A stretch of DNA of 64,000 nt from Clostridium yunnanense (GCF_016595795.1 NZ_JAENHN010000066.1:124001-188000); one strand, 5' to 3'; counted from the stretch's first letter, positions 25,142-34,900 are shown. A program made the numbers and translations. The notes: generated from the letters alone by a model not told the origin.

Positions 25142-26395
25142 ATGAAGCTTTTACTAATTGGAGGCGGTGGCAGAGAACATGCAATAGCTTGGAAGCTAGC
25201 CAAAAGCCCAAAGGTTGAAAAAATATATGTAGCGCCTGGTAATGGCGGAACAGCACTAGAGGATAAATGTGAGAATATAGGGTTAGAAACTTACGAACAA
25301 ATGGTTAAGTTTGTAAAGGAAAACAACATCGATTTGACTGTGGTAGGTCCGGAAGAACCATTAACAAAGGGTATAGTGGATTTATTCAAGAAGGAAGACT
25401 TAAAGATATTTGGACCAGAGCAAAAAGCTGCTATGCTTGAAGGTAGCAAAAGTTTTTCCAAGGATTTTATGAGAAAATACAATATAAAAACTGCAGCTTA
25501 TGAAGTTTTTTATGATAGTGAGAAAGCTATTGAGTACTTAAAAAATGCTCAGTATCCTATAGTGATAAAAGCAGATGGATTAGCTGCAGGAAAAGGCGTA
25601 AGCATATGTGAAGACTTTAAACAAGCAGAAGATACAATAAAAGACTTTATGGTACAAGATAAGTTTAAAGGTGCAGGCAAAAAGATAGTTATCGAAGAAT
25701 TTTTACAAGGTGTTGAAGCTTCAATATTATCAATAACTGATGGGAAGACTATAATTCCTTTTATATCTGCAAAAGATCATAAACAGATCTTTGACGGAGG
25801 GGTAGGTCCTAATACTGGTGGTATGGGAGTGATAGCGCCTAATCCTTATGTTACTGATGCGATTTTCCAGGACTTTGAGAAAAATATAATGGAGCCAACG
25901 CTTGTTGGAATAAGAGAAGAAGGCTTTGATTATAAAGGAATAATATTTTTTGGTGTAATGATTACCGAAAAAGGATGTTATCTGCTTGAATATAATGTAA
26001 GAATGGGAGATCCTGAAACTCAATCAGTACTTTCTTTAATGGATAGTGATCTTCTAGAGCTTATAGAAGCTTCACTTGAAGAAAGATTAAGTGCTGCTGA
26101 GGTAAAATGGAAAAAAGGTGCCTGCTGTAATGTAGTTTTAGCTTCAAAAGGATATCCAGAAGCCTTTGAAAAAGGCTTCAAGATAGACATTAATCCTGCT
26201 GTAAAAGAAAATGTATTCATTGCTGGTGGAATTATTAAAGATGACGTTTTAGTAACTTCAGGAGGAAGAGTACTTTCGGTAGTTGGAGTAGGAGATACTA
26301 TTGAAGCAGCTAGAGAAAAAGCATACTCTAATATAGATTCAGTAACTTTTGAAGGCAGATATTTTAGAAAAGATATAGGGTTAATATCTGAGTAA
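25142..26395 (+). CDS. purD: GAR synthetase
   Basis: The product is 417 residues. It is an ATP-grasp ligase joining phosphoribosylamine and glycine in step 2. It has 'LLIGGGGREHAIAWKLA' at the N-terminus, 'VVGPEEPLTKGIVDLF' near 76, the ATP-grasp 'VIKADGLAAGKGVSI' near 141 and 'NVRMGDPETQ' near 285. It is the last gene of the operon; purA and purB are absent here. The ATG at 25142 is preferred to the TTG three bases earlier. Confidence 0.95.
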   Translation: MKLLLIGGGGREHAIAWKLAKSPKVEKIYVAPGNGGTALEDKCENIGLETYEQMVKFVKENNIDLTVVGPEEPLTKGIVDLFKKEDLKIFGPEQKAAMLEGSKSFSKDFMRKYNIKTAAYEVFYDSEKAIEYLKNAQYPIVIKADGLAAGKGVSICEDFKQAEDTIKDFMVQDKFKGAGKKIVIEEFLQGVEASILSITDGKTIIPFISAKDHKQIFDGGVGPNTGGMGVIAPNPYVTDAIFQDFEKNIMEPTLVGIREEGFDYKGIIFFGVMITEKGCYLLEYNVRMGDPETQSVLSLMDSDLLELIEASLEERLSAAEVKWKKGACCNVVLASKGYPEAFEKGFKIDINPAVKENVFIAGGIIKDDVLVTSGGRVLSVVGVGDTIEAAREKAYSNIDSVTFEGRYFRKDIGLISE

Positions 26396-26435
26396 AAATT
26401 CAGTGTGTTAAAGCACCGTGTTGAAATTAAAATCT

Positions 26436-26467
26436 GAATTTTATTACAAAGGGATACATCTTAATAG
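26436..26467 (+). repeat. Possible degenerate right end of the 105-bp repeat
   Basis: 'TTTTATTACAAAGGGATACATC' followed by TTAATAG resembles the right arm of the 105-bp repeat (TTTTATTACGAAGTGGTACATC, then CATAATAG), with about five of every six bases matching. The left arm is not recognisable. It lies just after purD. Confidence 0.3.
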
Positions 26468-26470
26468 ACG

Positions 26471-26516
26471 AAGAACTGTCAAAGTTAAAGATTATTATTT
26501 GGCAGTTCTTTTTTAC
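26471..26516 (+). terminator. Terminator of the purine operon
   Basis: AAGAACTGTCAAA pairs with TTTGGCAGTTCTT (one G-U), followed by a T-run. Confidence 0.85.
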
Positions 26517-26642
26517 TGTATAGGAAATTATAAAATATTTTGTTTATATATTTAATGAATAATAAATTAGAAACTCCAATATATTTGTAAAGATTAGTAA
26601 TGTTGAATTGGAGAATTTAATTTATTGGGGGAATATATAACG

Positions 26643-27416
26643 GTGGAAGATTTAAAAGAAGATTTATTAATTAGTAGAAACAAGGAAAAGTATGTTAGAA
26701 ATATTCAAAAGTTAATAGTTTTCATACTATCAGTTATAGCTATAATATCTTTAGGAATAATTTATAAATACATAGTTACAAATAATCCTCTTCTAGGAAT
26801 AAAAACACTAATCTTTTTTATTATTGTAATGGCTGCTGATATTTTTGTTTTATATAAGTTTATTCATAATGAAGTTCAACAAATCAACATGAAATTAGCT
26901 AAACTTGAAGAAGAAAATCTTAGATTAAAAGAAGAAGTTTTAGTGGACAAACTTACTGGAGCCTTTAATAGAAGAAAACTTCAGGAAATAGCTGATATAG
27001 AGCTTGAAAGATCTAAGAGATATAGTATCCCAATATCGATTATAATCTTTGATATTGACGATTTTAAAAAGATTAATGATAAGCATGGACATAGTAGAGG
27101 AGATATAGTTTTAAAAAATATCACAAAGGTTATAACCTCTAAACTAAGAAAAACTGACTTTTTTATACGTTGGGGTGGAGAAGAGTTTGTGATACTAGCC
27201 CCAGAAACCAATATTCAAGGCGCTTTAATATTAGGAGAAAAGATAAGAAAATTAGTTTCAGAAAATATATATGTTGCACTTGAAAGAGTAACTGTAAGTG
27301 TTGGAGTGGCAGAATACAAAAAGGAACTAACATATAAAGAATTTTTTGATAATGCGGACAAGGCACTTTATATAGCAAAGAATAGTGGAAAAAACAATGT
27401 TAAATTTGTAGATTAA
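26643..27416 (+). CDS. Membrane diguanylate cyclase (GGDEF)
   Basis: The product is 257 residues from the GTG at 26643, which lies 11 bp after GGGGGA; a TTG at 26625 is the alternative. Two membrane helices (about residues 22-45 and 50-75) are followed by a short coiled coil ('INMKLAKLEEENLRLKEEVL') and a GGDEF domain. The domain has 'DKLTGAFNRRKLQEI', 'DIDDFKKINDKHGHSRGD' and the active loop 'RWGGEEF' near 178. Unlike the GGDEF protein at 9510, it keeps an RxxD inhibitory site ('LRKTDFFIRWGG'), so it should be feedback-regulated by cyclic di-GMP. It is monocistronic with an unknown signal. Confidence 0.85.
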   Translation: MEDLKEDLLISRNKEKYVRNIQKLIVFILSVIAIISLGIIYKYIVTNNPLLGIKTLIFFIIVMAADIFVLYKFIHNEVQQINMKLAKLEEENLRLKEEVLVDKLTGAFNRRKLQEIADIELERSKRYSIPISIIIFDIDDFKKINDKHGHSRGDIVLKNITKVITSKLRKTDFFIRWGGEEFVILAPETNIQGALILGEKIRKLVSENIYVALERVTVSVGVAEYKKELTYKEFFDNADKALYIAKNSGKNNVKFVD

Positions 27417-27629
27417 AATATATTTTTAAAGTATATACATTAAGAGGATTTTTATTTGTTTTGTAGAAATATTAACTATGAAAAAGTATCATTATTTAGT
27501 TTGATAAGGAAGTTTTCTGTTTTAGATATATTGTTTAAGATAAGTTTTCTATTCTGCTATGATTATAGTGAGCTTTGTAAAGATTTTATATGATTTTCGT
27601 TAAGTCATAGTTTCAAGGAGAGGTTTATA

Positions 27630-28193
27630 ATGAGGAGGAATTTCGAACAAAAACTGAATTATAGTCAAATAAAGGATGTAGACTTTAGAGTTTCTTGCAT
27701 AAATACAGAGGAGTTTAATGGTTATGTACACTTAGCATCAATTCATAAAGTCAGTGAGGCCATTTTTAGAAGTGTAGATGACAAAAGGATAAAAATAATG
27801 GATAATGAATATAAGTGGCTTCAAATTACTCCATTAAATGCTAATTATAATCTCATTACTATACTTGATGATGAAGATCAAATACTTCAGTGGGAATTTC
27901 ATATAATAGAAAATAATGAAGCTGATGGTAAAATGAGTTTGATGTTTGAAGATCTTATATTAAGCTTACTAGTTCTTCCTAATGGCATTAAAAAGATACT
28001 TGGTGAGGAAGAAATTAAGAAAGCTCTATATAATAATGATATTAATCTGTGTCAGTATGATAAAGCTTATAGGGAGATAAAAATATTAGATCAAATTGTA
28101 TCTATAGAGAAATTAATAACCTTAAGTAGAGGCATGCTAAATAATATTTTAGGAGATTGCAAACCTAAAAATAAGCTTAGATGTGAAGCCTAA
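27630..28193 (+). CDS. DUF402-like protein
   Basis: The product is 187 residues and soluble. The central part reads like DUF402: 'YKWLQITPLNANYNLITIL' near residue 65 and 'DEDQILQWEFHII' near 80, where family members have 'QWYFDI' or similar. Well-studied members include nucleotide hydrolases, but the metal-binding residues are not clear enough here to claim activity. It starts behind a GGAGAGG site and lies 29 bp before the next small gene, so the two probably form an operon. Confidence 0.55.
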   Translation: MRRNFEQKLNYSQIKDVDFRVSCINTEEFNGYVHLASIHKVSEAIFRSVDDKRIKIMDNEYKWLQITPLNANYNLITILDDEDQILQWEFHIIENNEADGKMSLMFEDLILSLLVLPNGIKKILGEEEIKKALYNNDINLCQYDKAYREIKILDQIVSIEKLITLSRGMLNNILGDCKPKNKLRCEA

Positions 28194-28222
28194 AGTAGAG
28201 ATACAATATCTTGGAGGTGTCC

Positions 28223-28528
28223 ATGTTTAATAATTCTTTTTTCAAAGATACTAATGGAAAAGATAATTATAGAGATGAAAATAATTACACCTATATAAAG
28301 AAAGCAACTTTTAAAATACTAAAGGTCAATTCTATATATGATAGTGAAGAAGATCAATATATGACATTAGCTACTTGTATGAACGAAAAATACGAAATTG
28401 AGACAGTTAATATAGAAGGGTTTACTATAGAGTATACTGTTTCAGCACTTGAAGGGGCTTATATTGAAATTGATATTTTTGAAGACGATAATGAAGAGTA
28501 TTATAAAGGAAGAATCTACAATCAATAA
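28223..28528 (+). CDS. Unrecognised 101-residue acidic protein
   Basis: I do not recognise a family. The protein is soluble, acidic and rich in Asp, Glu, Asn and Tyr. Beta-rich segments such as 'IKKATFKILKVNSIYD' and 'GAYIEIDIFEDDNEEYYKG' suggest a small barrel or sandwich. The ATG at 28223 is preceded by TTGGAGGTG, so the open frame from 28211 is not used. It lies between the DUF402-like gene and the S51-like gene, all in one direction, so it is probably part of the same transcript. Confidence 0.6.
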   Translation: MFNNSFFKDTNGKDNYRDENNYTYIKKATFKILKVNSIYDSEEDQYMTLATCMNEKYEIETVNIEGFTIEYTVSALEGAYIEIDIFEDDNEEYYKGRIYNQ

Positions 28529-28570
28529 CGTAGCAATAAACGAAATTTTGGGGATTAGGGGGTAAACATT

Positions 28571-29239
28571 ATGAAATTATTCTTAATGGGAAAACAAAGC
28601 ACTGATAAGGAGAACCCTCTAAACAAGGCTCTTATCAGTGAGATAAAAAAAGGAAAAGGTAGAATTGCATATATACCATCTTCTTCTGAGAAAAGTATAG
28701 AGTATTACAAGGAGATTTCTGAGTTTTATAAGGAACTTGGATATGGTGACATACTTTATTTTGATCTTGCAGCGCAGTACAATCCTTCATTAATAACAAA
28801 GCTTCTAAATTCAGATGTTATATACTTATCAGGGGAGAATACTTATAAATTCTTATTGCTTTTAAGGAAAAGAAAGCTCACAGAGGCGCTAAAAGAGTTT
28901 GCAAAGAGAAATGGAATAATTGTTGGAGTAGGCGGGGGCAGCATACTTTTAACTCAAGATATTTCTCTATCTTCATTAATTTATGAAAATTCTTACGAAG
29001 CTCTTCAGGCAAGGGGATTCTCGTTAACTAAGTTTGAGGTTTTACCGCATTGGCAGGAAAATAAGGTATTACTGCCAAAGCTTATAGATTATACAATAAA
29101 TACTGATAAAAATATCTTCGCGTTTAATGATGGATATGGAGTATCTCTACTCGGGGATAAAGTTGAATTTTATGGAGATATAATAAATATAAAGAATGGA
29201 TCTGTTTCAGTGTATAAGGGTAACTACAAGGTGTTTTAA
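28571..29239 (+). CDS. Peptidase S51 / type 1 glutamine amidotransferase-like protein, nucleophile missing
   Basis: The product is 222 residues, matching dipeptidase E-type proteins in length and order: 'IAYIPSSSEKSIEYYKEI' near residue 32, 'DVIYLSGENTYKFL' near 83, 'GIIVGVGGGSILLT' near 116 and 'EVLPHWQE' near 155. In active S51 enzymes the elbow reads GxSAG; here it is GVGGG, so the serine nucleophile appears replaced by glycine. The fold is well supported but activity is doubtful. It lies 24 bp before the flavin-reductase-like gene. Confidence 0.7.
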   Translation: MKLFLMGKQSTDKENPLNKALISEIKKGKGRIAYIPSSSEKSIEYYKEISEFYKELGYGDILYFDLAAQYNPSLITKLLNSDVIYLSGENTYKFLLLLRKRKLTEALKEFAKRNGIIVGVGGGSILLTQDISLSSLIYENSYEALQARGFSLTKFEVLPHWQENKVLLPKLIDYTINTDKNIFAFNDGYGVSLLGDKVEFYGDIINIKNGSVSVYKGNYKVF

Positions 29240-29262
29240 TAGCATAAGGAGGAGGACAAAAG

Positions 29263-29763
29263 ATGTCAGTTGATTTTATAACAAACCTTGAAAAAGGAAT
29301 GGAAAAATTACATAAAAGAGGAGCTTTTCTTACTGTAAAATCAGGAGAAAAGGTTAATACAATGACTATAAGCTGGGGAAGCATAGGATTCATTTGGGGA
29401 AAACCTGCTTTAACAGCTTTAATTAGAAAATCAAGATTTACTCATGAACTAATAGAAAAGGCAGATAGTTTTACTATAAGCATACCTTATGGAGATGAAA
29501 TGAAAGTAGCCCTTGGAATATGCGGAACTAAATCAGGAAGAGATATAGACAAAGTAGCTGAAGCTGGAATTAAGTTTGTACCTTCAAATGATGTTGAAAG
29601 TCCTGTAGTTGATGGCTGCAATATGTACTATGAATGTAAGATTGTTTACAAACAGGATATGGATGAAAGTCTTGTGAGTCCAGAAGTGAAAGAAAGATCA
29701 TACGCAAAAGGCGACTATCATACCATGTATTATGGAGAAATAGTTTCTTGCTACGAAAAATAG
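29263..29763 (+). CDS. Flavin-reductase-like FMN-binding protein
   Basis: The product is 166 residues. The N-terminal half fits the flavin-reductase-like split barrel: 'GAFLTVKSGEKVNTMTISWG' near residue 20, 'IRKSRFTHELIEKADSFTIS' near 53 and 'ALGICGTKSGRDIDKVAEAG' near 80. Such proteins bind FMN and serve as reductases or redox-responsive proteins; the partner is unknown. An AGGAGGAGG site precedes the start. It ends the small operon from 27630 and is followed by a terminator. Confidence 0.8.
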   Translation: MSVDFITNLEKGMEKLHKRGAFLTVKSGEKVNTMTISWGSIGFIWGKPALTALIRKSRFTHELIEKADSFTISIPYGDEMKVALGICGTKSGRDIDKVAEAGIKFVPSNDVESPVVDGCNMYYECKIVYKQDMDESLVSPEVKERSYAKGDYHTMYYGEIVSCYEK

Positions 29764-29781
29764 AATTAAAAGAATGTATGG

Positions 29782-29822
29782 ATAACTTATCACAGTGGTT
29801 TTGTGGTAAGTTATTTTGTTTT
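29782..29822 (+). terminator. Terminator after the flavin-reductase-like gene
   Basis: ATAACTTATCACA pairs with TGTGGTAAGTTAT (one G-U), followed by a T-rich run. Confidence 0.85.
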
Positions 29823-29944
29823 TTTAAGGGCTAACATATATGTGCTAAATTTGTATTTGAAATTACAACTGAAAAAGTCATATAATTGAAGGGCAAGTAT
29901 TTCACTACACTTGGACAATTCACCATCAAAGAGTCAGCTCATTT

Positions 29945-30118
29945 TAAAAATATAACAATTTAAGAACTTAAAAATTTATAAACATAAAAGTTTTATAATA
30001 AAAAAACATAACAGTTTAAGAATAAAAGAATTTTAAAATTTAAAATCTTAAAAATATAAGAATATAAAAATTTAAGAAGTTCAGAATTTAAGAAGTTAAA
30101 AAGTTAAGAATTTATAGG
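29945..30118. repeat. Low-complexity A+T-rich imperfect repeats before rarA
   Basis: More than 150 bp consist almost only of A and T with scattered G. Units such as AATTTAAGAAGTT recur imperfectly, most clearly at 30067-30110. There is no gene, palindrome or regular spacing. The whole gap from 29823 to 30194 has no other recognisable content. Confidence 0.6.
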
Positions 30119-30194
30119 AAAAATGCGGGTTTAAAAGATGACAGAGTCATTTATTTGATTTTTATAAACAGATATTAATTAGGATGTGAGTATT

Positions 30195-31463
30195 GTGTAT
30201 AGACCCTTAGCGGATAAGATAAGACCAGCAACATTAGAAGAGGTAGTTGGTCAACAACATATTTTAGGAAAAGGCAAGATACTGAATAGAATAGTAGAAG
30301 GTGGAACCATATCAAATATGATTTTTTACGGGCCACCAGGAGTAGGCAAGACCACTGTTGCAAATATAATAGCGGCAAAAGCAAAGAAGAAGTTTTATAA
30401 GTTAAACGCAACAAATGCTTCTATAAAAGATATACAACAAATAATAGAAGGACTTGATAGTTTCGATGGGCTCAATGGCGTAGTTCTTTATTTAGATGAG
30501 ATTCAAAACTTCAACAAGAAGCAGCAGCAATCTTTACTTGAATTTATAGAAGACGGTAGGATAACTCTAATTTCAAGTACTACAGAGAACCCATACCACT
30601 ACATATTTAAAGCGATAATAAGTAGATCCACTGTGTTTGAGTTTAAGCCAATGCAGGACAGAGACGTTATAAAAGCCTTAGTTAGAGCTGTAGATATATT
30701 AAAGGAAGATCATAAGAATACTACCATAGAGATTGATGATAAAGCATTAAATTATTTTGCGGCATCATCAAACGGGGATGTAAGAAAAGCTATAAATGGT
30801 TTAGAGGTAGCAATAAATTCAACAAATCCAAGTAGTGAAGGTGTTATATTAATAGATGAAGAAGTAGCTAGAGATTGTACTCAAAGTAAGGTGTTTAATT
30901 ATGATATGTCAGGAGATAGCCACTATGATATCTTAAGCGCCTTCCAAAAATCTATTAGAGGTAGTGATGCAGATGCTGCAGTTCATTATCTAGCAAGGCT
31001 CGTTAAAGCTGGCGATATTCAATCAATCTGTAGAAGACTTATGGTAATTGCATCCGAAGATATTGGTCTTGCATATCCAAATGCTGCAATGATAGTTAAG
31101 GCTTGTGTTGATTCAGCTAATATGTTAGGTTTTCCAGAAGCTCGTATTCCACTGGCACAAGCGACATTAGTTCTTGCAACAGCACCAAAGTCAAACTCAG
31201 TGGTATGCGCTATTGATGCTGCACTCCAGGATATAGAACAGGTGAACATTGGTGATATACCAGTTCATCTAAAGGATGCTCATTATAATGGGGCAAAGGC
31301 CTTAGGTAGAGGAATAGAATATAAGTATCCACATAACTATGAAAATAATTATATTAAGCAGCAGTACCTGCCAGATAACTTAAAAAGCAGAAATTATTAT
31401 GTACCAGGAAAGAATAAGAATGAGAAGGTTATATTTGATTATTGGAAGAAGGTAAAGGAATAG
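30195..31463 (+). CDS. rarA: Replication-associated recombination protein A (RarA/MgsA, AAA+ ATPase)
   Basis: The product is 422 residues from the GTG at 30195, placed 5 bp after AGGATGTGA; the frame is open from a GTG at 30186. It has 'IRPATLEEVVGQQHILG', Walker A 'FYGPPGVGKTT' near residue 45, Walker B 'LYLDEIQNF' near 98, sensor 'ISSTTENPYH' and a C-terminal tetramerisation region ('SICRRLMVIASEDIGLAYP', 'YPHNYENNYIKQQYLP'). RarA acts at stalled replication forks and interacts with SSB and the clamp loader pathway. It is monocistronic. Confidence 0.93.
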   Translation: MYRPLADKIRPATLEEVVGQQHILGKGKILNRIVEGGTISNMIFYGPPGVGKTTVANIIAAKAKKKFYKLNATNASIKDIQQIIEGLDSFDGLNGVVLYLDEIQNFNKKQQQSLLEFIEDGRITLISSTTENPYHYIFKAIISRSTVFEFKPMQDRDVIKALVRAVDILKEDHKNTTIEIDDKALNYFAASSNGDVRKAINGLEVAINSTNPSSEGVILIDEEVARDCTQSKVFNYDMSGDSHYDILSAFQKSIRGSDADAAVHYLARLVKAGDIQSICRRLMVIASEDIGLAYPNAAMIVKACVDSANMLGFPEARIPLAQATLVLATAPKSNSVVCAIDAALQDIEQVNIGDIPVHLKDAHYNGAKALGRGIEYKYPHNYENNYIKQQYLPDNLKSRNYYVPGKNKNEKVIFDYWKKVKE

Positions 31464-31531
31464 CTAAATATATCAGAATAAATATAGTTAAATAGGATAA
31501 CTTAGGAAGGTTAATAAATTTGATAATTTAT

Positions 31532-31567
31532 GTTTAAAGGATTGATAGAATTATCAATCCTTTAAAC
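31532..31567. terminator. Perfect 16-bp hairpin after rarA
   Basis: GTTTAAAGGATTGATA / TATCAATCCTTTAAAC with a GAAT loop. No T-run follows, so it may act as a terminator or as an mRNA 3' stabiliser. Confidence 0.6.
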
Positions 31568-31658
31568 ATTTATAGATAAATCAATAAAAAAGTATACTTA
31601 GTATTGATTAGTAAGCACTGATTGCTAAAAGTAAAGGAAAAATGTTCTTTTTTAATTG

Positions 31659-31687
31659 TTGACAGTTTAAGTCGGATTTGCTATTAT
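31659..31687 (+). promoter_or_regulatory. Sigma-A promoter of the isc operon
   Basis: TTGACA (31659-31664) and TATTAT (31682-31687) are separated by exactly 17 bp, 48 bp before the iscR start. Autoregulation by IscR in this area is likely from the family, but no operator could be singled out. Confidence 0.75.
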
Positions 31688-31734
31688 ATGAAATGGAAAG
31701 TTTAGTGTTTTACTCAACATTAAGGGGTGATAGT

Positions 31735-32181
31735 ATGAAGTTGTCAACCAAAGGACGTTATGGAGTAAAGGCTATGGTTGAATTAGCCATTAATTATGGA
31801 GAATCACCCGTATCCATTAAGACCATTTCAGAAAGACAAAGCATTTCCGAATATTATTTAGAGCAGCTTTTTAGTCCTTTGCGAAAGGCGAAGCTTATCA
31901 AGAGTATTAGAGGAGCTCAAGGTGGCTACGTTTTGAACAAAGAACCTAAAGATATAACTGTTGCAGATATTATGAATGTATTGGAAGGCCCTATAGAAAT
32001 CGCGGAATGCGTAGATGGAACAGCTTGTGACAACATAGATTGTTGTGCTACAACGTTGTTATGGAAAAAAATAAAAAATAGTATTGATGACGTAATGGAA
32101 TCAGTGACTTTACAAGATATAGTTAATGATTACAATGGCATAAAAGCCAGACAAAGCAGCATCAAAATAGCTGAAAAATAG
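31735..32181 (+). CDS. iscR: IscR-type Rrf2-family Fe-S regulator
   Basis: The product is 148 residues from the ATG at 31735 behind AAGGGGTG. It has the Rrf2 winged helix ('MKLSTKGRYGVKAMVELA', 'QSISEYYLEQLFSPLRKA', 'IRGAQGGYVLN') and a Cys cluster in 'ECVDGTACDNIDCCATTL' that can hold a 2Fe-2S cluster. It leads the iscS-iscU-mnmA genes, 19 bp before iscS. The expected role is to sense Fe-S status and repress this operon. Confidence 0.9.
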   Translation: MKLSTKGRYGVKAMVELAINYGESPVSIKTISERQSISEYYLEQLFSPLRKAKLIKSIRGAQGGYVLNKEPKDITVADIMNVLEGPIEIAECVDGTACDNIDCCATTLLWKKIKNSIDDVMESVTLQDIVNDYNGIKARQSSIKIAEK

Positions 32182-32200
32182 CTGATAGGAGTGAAGGTTA

Positions 32201-33385
32201 ATGAATAAAGTTGTGTATATGGACTATGCAGCTACTACTTATGTTAAACCAGAAGTTTTAGAAGAGATGATGCCTTATTTTACTGAAAAGTTTGGCAATC
32301 CTTCATCATTCTATAGTATATCAAGGGATACCAAGATGGCTATAGATCTAGGTAGAGATAGAGTAGCTAAAGCCCTAGGTTGTGAATCAAGTGAAGTTTA
32401 CTTTACTGGTGGTGGCTCAGAAGCAGATAACTGGGCGCTAAAAGGTATTGCTTTTGCCCATAAGAAAAAAGGAAACCACATAATAACTACAAAGATAGAG
32501 CATCATGCTGTACTTCATGCTTGTGAATATCTTGAAAAGCATGGTTTTGAAGTTACATATTTAGATGTAGATAGTGAAGGTTTCATAAACTTAGAAGATT
32601 TAAAGAATGCAATAACTGATAAAACTATATTAGTTTCTATCATGTTTGCAAACAATGAGATAGGTACAATTCAACCAATAAAAGAGATTGGACAGATTTG
32701 TAAGGAAAGAAAAGTATTATTCCATACTGATGCTGTTCAGGCTGTTGGTAATGTTCATATAAATGTTAAGGAATTAAATATTGATTTATTATCCCTAGCT
32801 GGTCATAAGATATATGGTCCTAAGGGAATAGGTGCTCTTTATATAAGAAAAGGTGTTAGAATAGATAATCTTGTTCACGGTGGTGGTCAAGAAAGAGCAA
32901 GAAGAGCAGGAACAGAGAATGTACCTGCAATAGTTGGTCTTGGAAAAGCAATTGAACTTGCAACTTCAAGTATTGATGAACATGCTGAGAGACTTGAAAA
33001 ATTAAGAGATAAGTTAATAGATGGATTATTAAAGGTTCCATATTCAAGACTTAACGGACCAAGAGGAAAGAACAGATTAGCAGGTAATGCTAATATTATA
33101 TTTGAATTCATAGAAGGTGAATCAATACTATTGATGTTAGACTTTGAAGGAGTTTGCGCATCTTCAGGAAGTGCTTGTACTTCAGGATCACTTGATCCTT
33201 CACATGTGCTTTTAGCAATAGGATGTAAGCATGAAATTGCTCATGGTTCACTAAGACTATCTTTAGGAGACGGAACTACTGAAGAAGACGTAGACTATGT
33301 AATAAATGCAGTACCACCAATTATACAAAGATTAAGAGATATGTCACCATTATGGGAAGACCATCTAAAGAAGGGAGCTAAATAA
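32201..33385 (+). CDS. iscS: Cysteine desulfurase
   Basis: The product is 394 residues. It is a PLP enzyme that takes sulfur from cysteine for Fe-S clusters and for MnmA. It has the NifS/IscS N-terminus '[19 protein letters not shown]', the PLP Lys in '[13 protein letters not shown]' near 206 and the persulfide Cys in '[17 protein letters not shown]' near 325 on the long loop typical of group I enzymes. The iscU gene starts 2 bp after its stop codon, so expression is tightly coupled. Confidence 0.95.
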   Translation: MNKVVYMDYAATTYVKPEVLEEMMPYFTEKFGNPSSFYSISRDTKMAIDLGRDRVAKALGCESSEVYFTGGGSEADNWALKGIAFAHKKKGNHIITTKIEHHAVLHACEYLEKHGFEVTYLDVDSEGFINLEDLKNAITDKTILVSIMFANNEIGTIQPIKEIGQICKERKVLFHTDAVQAVGNVHINVKELNIDLLSLAGHKIYGPKGIGALYIRKGVRIDNLVHGGGQERARRAGTENVPAIVGLGKAIELATSSIDEHAERLEKLRDKLIDGLLKVPYSRLNGPRGKNRLAGNANIIFEFIEGESILLMLDFEGVCASSGSACTSGSLDPSHVLLAIGCKHEIAHGSLRLSLGDGTTEEDVDYVINAVPPIIQRLRDMSPLWEDHLKKGAK

Positions 33386-33387
33386 TT

Positions 33388-33816
33388 ATGATGTACAGTG
33401 AAAAGGTAATGGACCATTTTAGAAATCCAAGAAATGTAGGGGAAATAGTTGATGCAAACGGCGTAGGAGAAGTTGGAAACGCTAAGTGTGGAGACATAAT
33501 GAAGATATATTTAAAGGTAGAAGATAATGTAATTAGCGATGTTAAGTTTAAAACTTATGGATGTGGTTCAGCTATAGCATCATCAAGCATGGCTACAGAA
33601 TTAATCATGGGAAAAACACTTGAAGAAGCTTGGACATTAACAAACAAAGCTGTTGCAGAAGCTCTTGATGGACTTCCACCAGTAAAGATGCACTGTTCAG
33701 TATTAGCTGAAGAAGCTATACATAAGGCAATTAATGACTACAGAATAAGTCAAGGATTAGAAGCATGGGATTATGAAGAACATGACGATATCCACGACCA
33801 AGTTCATGGAGAATAA
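33388..33816 (+). CDS. iscU: Fe-S cluster scaffold protein (IscU/NifU N-terminal type)
   Basis: The product is 142 residues. The three cluster-ligand cysteines are present: 'VGNAKCGDIMKIYL' near residue 36, 'KTYGCGSAIASSSMA' near 60 and 'VKMHCSVLAEEAI' near 103. It assembles clusters with sulfur from the adjacent desulfurase. Two ATGs (33388 and 33391) are possible. It sits between iscS and mnmA with a 7-bp gap to mnmA. Confidence 0.93.
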   Translation: MMYSEKVMDHFRNPRNVGEIVDANGVGEVGNAKCGDIMKIYLKVEDNVISDVKFKTYGCGSAIASSSMATELIMGKTLEEAWTLTNKAVAEALDGLPPVKMHCSVLAEEAIHKAINDYRISQGLEAWDYEEHDDIHDQVHGE

Positions 33817-33823
33817 TTAATAT

Positions 33824-34900
33824 ATGAAGAAAAAAGTAGTTGTAGGTATGAGCGGCGGAGTTGATAGCTCCGTTGCTGCTTATCTTTTAAAGGAACAAGG
33901 CTATGATGTTATAGGTGTTACTATGCAGATATGGCAAGAGGATAAGGAGTTTGAAGAAAGAGAAGGCGGATGCTGTTCCCTTTCTGCTATTGATGATGCT
34001 AGAAGAGTGGCTGATAGAATAGGCATACCTTTTTATGTACTCAACTTTAGAGATTCCTTCAAAGAAAAAGTAATTGATTACTTTGTAGATGAATACATAG
34101 AAGGAAAAACTCCTAACCCTTGTATAGCTTGCAACAAATACCTAAAGTTTGATGAACTTTTAATGAAAGCTAGAGCTATAGGTGCAGAATATGTTGCAAC
34201 TGGTCATTATGCAACTGTAACTAATGAAAATGGAAGATATGTTCTTAGAAGATCAGAAGATGATAGAAAAGATCAGACTTATGCATTATACAATTTAACT
34301 CAAGAACAGCTTGCTCACACTTTGATGCCTTGTGGTGAATACACAAAGGATAGAATAAGAGAAATAGCTAAAGAAATAGGTCTTGCTGTCCATAACAAAA
34401 AAGACAGTGAGGAAATATGTTTTATACCTGATAATGACCATGGAAGCTACATAAAGCTTGCAAAACCTGAAAAGGTTAAGCAAGGTAACTTTGTAGATAA
34501 AAATGGGAATATATTAGGCAAACATAAAGGTATAGTATACTACACTATTGGTCAAAGAAAAGGTTTAGGTTTAGCTCTTGGAAGACCAGTATTTGTAACA
34601 GATATAAATCCTTTGAGAAATGAAGTTGTAATAGGGCCAGAAGAAGATATCTTCAAAACTGACCTTATAGCAAAAGACTTAAACTTTATAACTCTTGACA
34701 AGCTTAATAAAGAGATAAAGGTAAAAGCAAAGATAAGATATTCTGCAAAAGCTTCAGATGCTACTATTAGACCGTTAGAAGATGGTAGAGTTGTAGTGTC
34801 CTTCAAAGAAAAGCAAAGAGCGATAACTAAGGGACAGTCCGTAGTTTTCTACGATGAAGACTTAGTTGTTGGTGGCGGAATAATAGAGAAAATAATTTAA
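33824..34900 (+). CDS. mnmA: tRNA-specific 2-thiouridylase
   Basis: The product is 358 residues. It installs the 2-thio group on U34 of Lys, Glu and Gln tRNAs using sulfur relayed from the desulfurase. It has the PP-loop '[16 protein letters not shown]', the catalytic cysteines in '[12 protein letters not shown]' near residue 102 and '[16 protein letters not shown]' near 198, and the C-terminal barrel motif '[13 protein letters not shown]'. It is the last gene of the isc operon, and a terminator follows at once. Confidence 0.95.
   Translation: MKKKVVVGMSGGVDSSVAAYLLKEQGYDVIGVTMQIWQEDKEFEEREGGCCSLSAIDDARRVADRIGIPFYVLNFRDSFKEKVIDYFVDEYIEGKTPNPCIACNKYLKFDELLMKARAIGAEYVATGHYATVTNENGRYVLRRSEDDRKDQTYALYNLTQEQLAHTLMPCGEYTKDRIREIAKEIGLAVHNKKDSEEICFIPDNDHGSYIKLAKPEKVKQGNFVDKNGNILGKHKGIVYYTIGQRKGLGLALGRPVFVTDINPLRNEVVIGPEEDIFKTDLIAKDLNFITLDKLNKEIKVKAKIRYSAKASDATIRPLEDGRVVVSFKEKQRAITKGQSVVFYDEDLVVGGGIIEKII

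Noticed and set aside
29945-30118. CRISPR-like array
   Set aside because: Units are irregular, A+T-only and without unique spacers.
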